From Lineus longissimus (lineage: Eukaryota; Nemertea; Pilidiophora; Heteronemertea; Lineidae): DNA of 64,000 bases. Of this stretch, positions 57,181-64,000 are shown piece by piece. Made by a program: the position numbers and the translations under genes. Numbering within the stretch: the stretch's first letter is position 1; each line of letters begins with the position of its first letter. The stretch spans positions 10,008,953-10,072,952 of the forward strand of contig NC_088324.1 in NCBI RefSeq assembly GCF_910592395.1, written 5' to 3'. Under the pieces are notes generated by a model. The model saw only the letters and a program-made list of their open reading frames with translations. It ran no database searches and was not told the origin of the DNA.

Positions 57181-58340
57181 AGGAGAGATGCTATACTAAA
57201 TGATAGCGATACATCAGCTTCTATCCATCGAGGCATCTTTTGAATGTTTCTGAGGCAACAAGGTTGGTGTTATGGACACAACGTTCATATGTGAACTTTC
57301 CGTGCTTGATTTACGTTAGGGAACTTTGTCTATTGTGGTTATAGCAGGCGTTTTGAAATTTTGTTTTAGATTTACTTATGATTACATACATGAGTGTTTT
57401 ATTGTTATATTGTTGTACATGTATCACCAGAAAAGTTTTTTGTTTTGATTAGAAATCATGTCTTGAGCACTCTGTAGTTGCACACATAACTATCAAATTG
57501 ACCTTGCTCCCGCTAGTTTCTGCTTGGCCATTCATATTGGTAGCGTATTACAATGAGGTTGTCTTTTTGAATTTACGATATAAGAAATTCAATTAAAAAT
57601 TTCAAATTTTTAATGAATGGCGTAGGCCCTGAGCTGGTGATTATTGGTTTATTTGTTAGTTGAACTTGGATGAAGAAGACATGATCGTAGACGGTGTAAA
57701 TTGTATCTTTGATATATAACTATATAATTTCATGATGGATATGATTTGTGAAAGATACCATATACAATGTAAGGTATAGAAGAATTGGTATGATCGAAGC
57801 CTTGGGCTAAAATGGCATTTGCTGTTGGTAACAACAAAGATAATAAAATAATTTAACAGTTATCATATTTATGTCATATATATCATGTATTTGGTACAAT
57901 TACTTGTATCTCTGACCTATGTTCACTGCTTGAACTATTAATTGGCATATTTGAAGCCACTTATCATATATCCTACGTAAACTTATGTTTAAATTTGTAC
58001 TGTATTCTTCATGTACTTTAGTCTGGAGGTTGGCCATATATAAACACCGTGTCGGCGCTACAGTTTTGCCAATTTAGAAAAACATTTAGCTCTCAATATT
58101 CAACAGTATAAAAAATTGAATCTATTTCATATTTTTCTCCAGAACGTTTTGATTCGGCTAATCATTTCAAAGCAAGGAAACCCCGAAACATGTACATTGA
58201 TTCATGAATGAGGTGTTTTTGAAATACATGTGCTGCAGACAATTTACCCGATACTTACTTGTAAGTGCTCCCAACATTGGAGAGTTTTAAATGTGTTTGT
58301 CAATTTTGTTGTAAATAAACTCTCTGCATCAATATTATAT
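57181..58340 (+). other. STAT 3' UTR with poly(A) signals
   Basis: An AT-rich tail without coding ORFs. AATAAA occurs at 57842-57847 and at 58314-58319; the latter is followed by a T-rich stretch and is a good distal end. Confidence 0.6.
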
Positions 58341-59178
58341 TTTTTTATTGCTTTAAGACATGATTAGTCCATCCTTGGAAACAATTCTGTCTTGACACAT
58401 ACAAAGGATAGTTCATTGTTCACTTTGTGTTCTAGAAAACCTTTAATGGACTTACATAAATAGCAAAGTTACAAAGCTCACTAAGACCGAGAGAAACCCT
58501 TCACAAACTGTCACAGCATCACGAACAGTGCTCCATTCGATTCCAGAAGCCAGCCCCCTCCCCCACTCTCCACTCAGACCCCCGCTCTACGCCTTCATTC
58601 TATAGAGACAAAGACTACTGGAGCAGAAAAATCTCAATGACTGACAAATAACAAAGTGGTTACAAACCAAATTTGGAGGCACTCGGACTCTTGGATCAAA
58701 GGGAGGCCACAATTGTTATCAACACAAGATACACCTGCAAGGTACACCTGCAAGGTACACCTGCAAGGTACACCTTCAAGGATGCAAAGAAATCATGGAC
58801 AAGGCACTACACGGTGTCCGTGCAGGGATGGAGGGGGAGGGTGCTAACGTCAAAATGCCAAGCCAGGAAAATTCTTAACCAGTCCAGAATATCTCATTGT
58901 TGGCCAAGTGTAGCAGAGATAAACGACACTTGTATTGAATTTGATTCCGATTTATTCAAACTATAGCATAAAAATACTCTTTAATTTGGAGGCACAGATT
59001 CTTAATTTGCAGAAAATTATACACTTGAGATGTTGATATCAATGTGTACATGTAGCATAAGTCTATACCCAAGGAACCAAAATTGTTGGCCAACTTTATG
59101 ACTTGCTGTTGAAATGCTTCAGAGAAATTGCATTTGAGCAGAGCAGAAATAGAACAGAATGTCTGGAAATATCACTCT
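58341..59178 (-). other. SKIC2 3' UTR and intergenic sequence
   Basis: The minus-strand AATAAA at 58956-58951 lies about 225 bp after the SKIC2 stop. Further left there is a short 13-bp tandem repeat, ACACCTGCAAGGT, about four copies at 58729-58780. No gene was seen. Confidence 0.6.
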
Positions 59179-62100
59179 TTATGTCTGGGTGTAAAGACTA
59201 GCTGCAAACACAATGTCTCGTTTTATTAATGTGGACGCCTCCTCCATCTTGGATTGTAGAACCGGATCGCCGATTATTTTGGCAGCTTTCCTGACGTCCC
59301 GCAGCATTTCATCGAGCCGTTGGATACACCGGACAATAATACCCTCTTGTACGTCGGGGACGAGGTTGGTGATGTCCGAAAATGGCTGAAAATACGATGA
59401 CGATGATAGAACTGTGATGTAAATATGTTTGGCATTCATGTTTTGCTTTGTTTTATTTTGTCAGACTTTCAATTGAACTGTGTTATTCACTACAGTCAAT
59501 CAGTAGCTTGTTCCCATCTCTGAGGCACTCCAAGGAGTGTCACATGAAATTTGACCAATAGACAAGTCCCATTACAGCTCAGTTCAAGACCGGGAGGATG
59601 GAACTTAACTGTAGGCCAACACCAGAGATGCTTCAGTTGAAGCCTTGGGGCAGAATTTGAGCCTCGCCTGACGGTTTCAATTCAGAACAGAGATCCAAAA
59701 TTTCGGTGTGCCTAATATTTAGGGAGTTGTCCACACGAAACACACCCAAAACTCTGCGGTCATGGCTTTGCTCCACTGAATCCAACAAAGCACGTGCTAC
59801 GTGATCACACTGTCTATACCTCAATCGAAAAATTGAGACCGCTGGCATGAAAACAAGGGTGTGTGTATTATTCATGCAACAGTGCAATCGAATGACTTAC
59901 CATTCCTCTTGACCACTCAAAAACAGCCTCTGTCAACCCAAACTTGAGCTGATCAACATATTCCCTCACCGGGATCTTCAGACCAGCATCCCTTTGGGCT
60001 ACACCGATATTCTCGGCTTGGGCGCATATCCGTTCTTTACCCTGAAGTTGAAAAATTAATATGGTCACCCTCAACTGACTTGACCTCAAAAATATATTGA
60101 AGAGGATCAGATTTCGAATCGTGAAGGAGAATGAGGTGGCATTTTGACAATGGATGTCGTGTTGCCTGTTGTAAAAAATGGATTGAAACTATGTGACTTT
60201 AATGTCAGGAATGCCCAGGAACAATTATACGAAACGATCAACTTAAATTGATGACATCATTTTCAAAGATTTCAGGGGAACGACTCATGAAAGTCCTTTC
60301 GTACCTTTTGCAAAGCGTCGGATAACTCTGGTTTCCCGCAGTTCTTCTGCTCAAACACCGTACATGATAATATTCCAGCTATTTCTGCGGGCTGTAGCCC
60401 ATTAAATGCATCATGGAAGAGTGATTCGGTTATCAAGAGTTCATGACTGTTGATCTCGCAGGCAACGCGACCTTTCAAGGTCACCGTGTTAGTGTCGTCA
60501 ATGTAGTTTAGGTCTCGTAGAACCTGAAGGGAGAAGATGATTTAAGTCAGCAAATGTTGAAAGCTCAAGTACATCATACAGTGGAACCTCGGTTGGAGAC
60601 CATCCTCGACGCATGAGGCAAATCCCACTGAATGAAATGGGAAAGAAAAATGGTGTAACAATTAACAGTTATGGTATCCAGTTTAACTTCTGCTGTTCTA
60701 ATATCTACCTGAATTCGTTGTTCGTATTCTGGTAGTAGCTGCAGACTATCATCCGATAGGAGATGTTTTATCAGCTTGTATTCCTCCTGGACCTGCATGT
60801 TATTTTTCATGTGATTGAACTGGAATAGATTAAGGAACAGGCAGTCAATATCAGCATTTGGGTCAATAAGGGAAATAAGGAAAGGTTAGGTAAGTGAGAT
60901 GAAACAGAACCCTTTGGGGACTCTTGACCCTCCCCACCCTGAGAAGGTAAACCATGTCAAGTGTTGACTTGACACAGGTGTCACTCTTGTACGAAACCAT
61001 CCTGATATGCAGTAGGCCAGTAGGTCTATAGTGCTTGTGGCCTAAACGAAACGGTGCAACTATTTTTCTGTTACCCAACTGCTCATCTAACAACGGTCAT
61101 GTAAACTGTGACTGTATACATGTCACAAACACAAGATAAATAGGAAAACTCTGATGTCTATCCCGGGGAGTATATGTGCGTAAAAGACCACCAAAGTTGG
61201 CAGGGTCCAGCCCTTGTGGCATGGCTAAAAATCAGGGCCTTACGCACCTACAACGAAAGGGTTGAGCGAAACAATTTCACAAGTAAGTACTCACATGTTC
61301 TGAAAATTTAGCACACTTGATACAGTTGAAGTTCTCAAAGAGGCCTTCTAGCACCTGTAGTTGTCTGAACTGTTCAACGAGTTCTATATCACGGATGCGC
61401 AGATCGTCGACAGCATCAAGACCTGGGAGACCAGTGGGATTGGACTCGGTCAGTTGTAGCAATTCCTGCGTGGCTGAACTTGTGGACGAGCCAGGTGGAT
61501 TGTCACTAAAAATATCCGCACAAAATTAAATTATTACTAGCAACATAAAAATGTTCAAATTACATACTTTTTTTATGTCATAGGTCCAGCAATATCGTTT
61601 TTTCTCTCTGGAGAATACATTTCTAGGAATGAATTGCCTTTTTTGTGAGTCATGATAAAGCTTTTCGAAGAGCAAAACCCCCCAACAACCAAGAAAACTT
61701 AGTTTGGATCTTGAACAAAATAATCCAGATGATCCATCTAAATGCTTATATAGTTCAATTAATACAACCATCAGCACTCACCGAAACCTAGGCAACTCTC
61801 TCTTCCGGACGTCATCAATTATCTTTTCAGCATTAATCTTGATCTGTTTTTTTGTTATCACACTGATATCATCTGCCCGGAGAATCTCAATCATTTGACC
61901 ACAAGCACAATCTTTGGGCAAGAAGAGTTCTGTAGATCCGAAGGGCTCCAGGCCATCCAGGTTTTTCTTGGTTTGTTTTGTGAAATTCGTAGCACCTCTC
62001 TCGCATAACACTGAAGGAGAGTACATGAAAACAAAATTACTATTTTAAAAATCAAAAGCCAAAAAACAAATGTTCCGTCTGATAACACATGACCTCTGGC

Positions 62101-63770
62101 AGGAAAAGCATCATCCTGGGTATCAATGATGCAGAAAAAACACAACTCACCTAAAGTTGCATAAGAGCGTTCATTGTTTGACCCTTGGCTGACCTTCAAA
62201 ATGACCCCAACGGCATTCTTGTGACTGTGGTTCTTGACGACTACAACCCTGCCAGCAGTCATGGCTTTCGTTGCCAAGGGATGTGAGAAGACAACTTTCT
62301 GAAAAGAATGAGGCAAGATTATTTCATAAGCATTATTGCCAGCAGTTCTGTGCCAATTGCATTTTAGCGGTTATTTTTTTGTAATATTTGGAGCAATAAG
62401 CATTCAAAATACCAACTAAACTTTATGTTGTGTTTGATTATCAAACAGCCCCTAGACTCGGCTGGAACACTAAAAAGGCTAGGATCCCTTGGAAAAAGCC
62501 TACTACTCCAAATCAGATCATATTGTCAACTACGTCCGAGTTTCAATTCAATTCAAATAATAATCTGTAATCTCTGTCTTGCAGTTACATGTATATTTAC
62601 CTGAAGTTTCTTCTTCAGCTTGTCATACTCGAAACAAGTACTGTAATAATTTTCTATATCTTCTGAACAAGTGAAACACTCCACTGGCTCCAACCTCGCC
62701 AATTTGCCCTTGAGTTCTTCCAATCGCTTTTTGTTTGTTTCAACATTTTGCTGCGCGGTTGTCTCGGAGAAACTCCTCTTCATCATGTCCTGTACCCGGA
62801 GTTTCTCAACTCGTAGCAGGTTCAGAATCATGGAGTAGGTCAGACGAAATTGTGATTCCAGCTTCGTCGGTTTGCCCTGAAAAACAATGCAATGCAATGA
62901 AATTGGAACAAAGCAGTGTATGGCTGGTTATTGGTTACCTGTTAAGGTCAACGGTGTCAGCCTGTTGGCCGAGGAGTATAGAAGTAAGAGTCCACTATGG
63001 GATACCGCTAAACATAACAGTTAGGACGGCCCACAGCCTATCATGATGACAAAAGCAAAATCTTGTCTTCTTGTTTTCATCATAGTGAGAGGACACCGCT
63101 ATCATTGTATGCAATACTGCAGTATTGATGATGAAAAGTACCAATTTTCAGATGAGTTAGAGCCTTTCCAACAAACAAAATATTTAGCAGTATTACTGTA
63201 GTAGTATTTCTTACCAACATCATGATGTGCAGCTCTGCGGTCTCAGGCACATCTCCCTTACACATGACAATAACTGTACCAGTCGTATCCAGTCCTCGCC
63301 GTCCAGCTCTCCCGGCCATCTGGATGTACTCGCCCGGCAGTAGGTTCCGGAAGCATGTGCCATCATGTTTCCGTATTGAGTCGAAGACCACTGTCCTTGC
63401 CGGCATGTTTACGCCGATGGCGAATGTTTCTGTGGCAAAGAGGACCTGAATAATAAAAGATAGTCAAAGTTTCATCCGAATCGCTGGATTTCAATACTCA
63501 TTGAAACTGGCTTTATGACTATGACTGAGATTGAAGAGCACACTGCTTAGCCTTGTGGTACCTACACGGTGACTTGCAAATTAAGGGATTTCCATAAGCA
63601 GAATTTGGAGACCTTTCCAATTACATTGACCACGTGAAAATGACAGTCGTTTTATTTACCTTGACGAGACCTTTCTGGAACAGCATTTCCACCATTTCTT
63701 TCATGATCGGTAAGATACCGCTGTGATGTTTCCCAATTCCTCGCTTTAACATACTCGTCATCTCAAGAAC
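59179..63770 (-). CDS. SKIC2: Ski2-type RNA helicase, SKI complex (N-terminal part outside the window)
   Basis: SKIC2 (SKIV2L) is the DExH helicase of the cytoplasmic SKI complex that feeds mRNA to the exosome. Exons (minus): 63770-63660, 63445-63215, 62876-62601, 62298-62151, 62010-61782, 61505-61295, 60819-60709, 60523-60305, 60041-59901 and 59385-59179, giving 627 C-terminal residues plus stop. Motif V is [19 protein letters not shown] and motif VI is [12 protein letters not shown]. They are followed by [16 protein letters not shown], the arch/KOW-type region with AGRVVVVKN, and the helical C-terminus ending in [14 protein letters not shown], the expected end of the family. [15 protein letters not shown] and the C-terminus favour Ski2 over Mtr4. 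The first RecA domain lies beyond 64000. No break was seen. Confidence 0.94.
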
Positions 63771-64000
63771 CTACAATAAAATCACTGTTACATATTTGCA
63801 GAACCAACATCATAAACATTTTTCAGAGTGTCAAATGCCATTTCACTTTATAAACATCTCCTTTGGAGATTTCGCGCCATTACTGCGCGAGGTGAGCTTT
63901 CCTAAGAAGATGACACCATTTGAAATTCTAGGTACATGGACATACATGTTGATGGCTAACATCTCCACGGGCCTTAACCTGTTCATGCAGTAAATCCATG
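63771..64000 (-). other. SKIC2 intron, window edge
   Basis: The exon preceding 63770-63660 should encode the helicase stretch before the VLEM segment. No match was found here, so this is taken as intron. Confidence 0.5.

Noticed and set aside
1-64000. CRISPR arrays, operons or prophage
   Set aside because: Tandem repeats here are minisatellites or palindromes in an intron-bearing animal genome; no prokaryotic genes are present.

Overview
This is animal nuclear DNA. Short exons with GT-AG introns, AATAAA poly(A) signals, abundant dispersed repeats and six recognisable metazoan genes show this. There is no prokaryotic or organellar signal. CATSPERB, a single Polycomb-like gene, a divergent STAT and many small inverted-repeat elements suggest a marine invertebrate, most likely a lophotrochozoan such as a mollusc, brachiopod or annelid. 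The species cannot be named from the window.

The six genes alternate in orientation: CATSPERB (+, 5' truncated, to 9817), METTL13 (-, 11468-16313), a Polycomb-like PHF1/MTF2/PHF19 gene (+, 17537-24724), flotillin-1 (-, 34703-48475), a divergent STAT (+, 50465-57180) and SKIC2/SKIV2L (-, 59179-63770, N-terminal part beyond the window). They therefore form alternating tail-to-tail and head-to-head pairs. METTL13/Pcl and FLOT1/STAT have short divergent promoter regions between them. The genes have unrelated jobs (sperm calcium channel, eEF1A methylation, PRC2 targeting, membrane microdomains, cytokine-type signalling, cytoplasmic RNA decay), so this is ordinary gene order and not a pathway cluster.

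The most striking feature is in flotillin-1. The third coding exon, a 30-residue piece of the SPFH domain, is present as six diverged, intact tandem copies (41957-46908). Each is exactly 91 nt with its own AG acceptor and GTAAG donor. The flanking exon phases mean that one copy, and not zero or two, keeps the frame. This looks like an undescribed cluster of mutually exclusive exons that would give at least six flotillin-1 isoforms. A decayed duplicate of the next exon lies nearby.

The gap between the Pcl gene and FLOT1 holds a tandem array of three ~1.09-kb units (27480-30571). Each unit is a giant inverted repeat with ~395-bp arms. Other non-genic structure includes a retrotransposon fragment abutting a CATSPERB exon, a likely solo LTR, a small inverted-repeat element with perfect 8-bp target duplications, several other dispersed repeat families, a tRNA-Gln-like sequence with a UUA anticodon, and a ~1-kb 28-bp minisatellite in the FLOT1/STAT divergent region.
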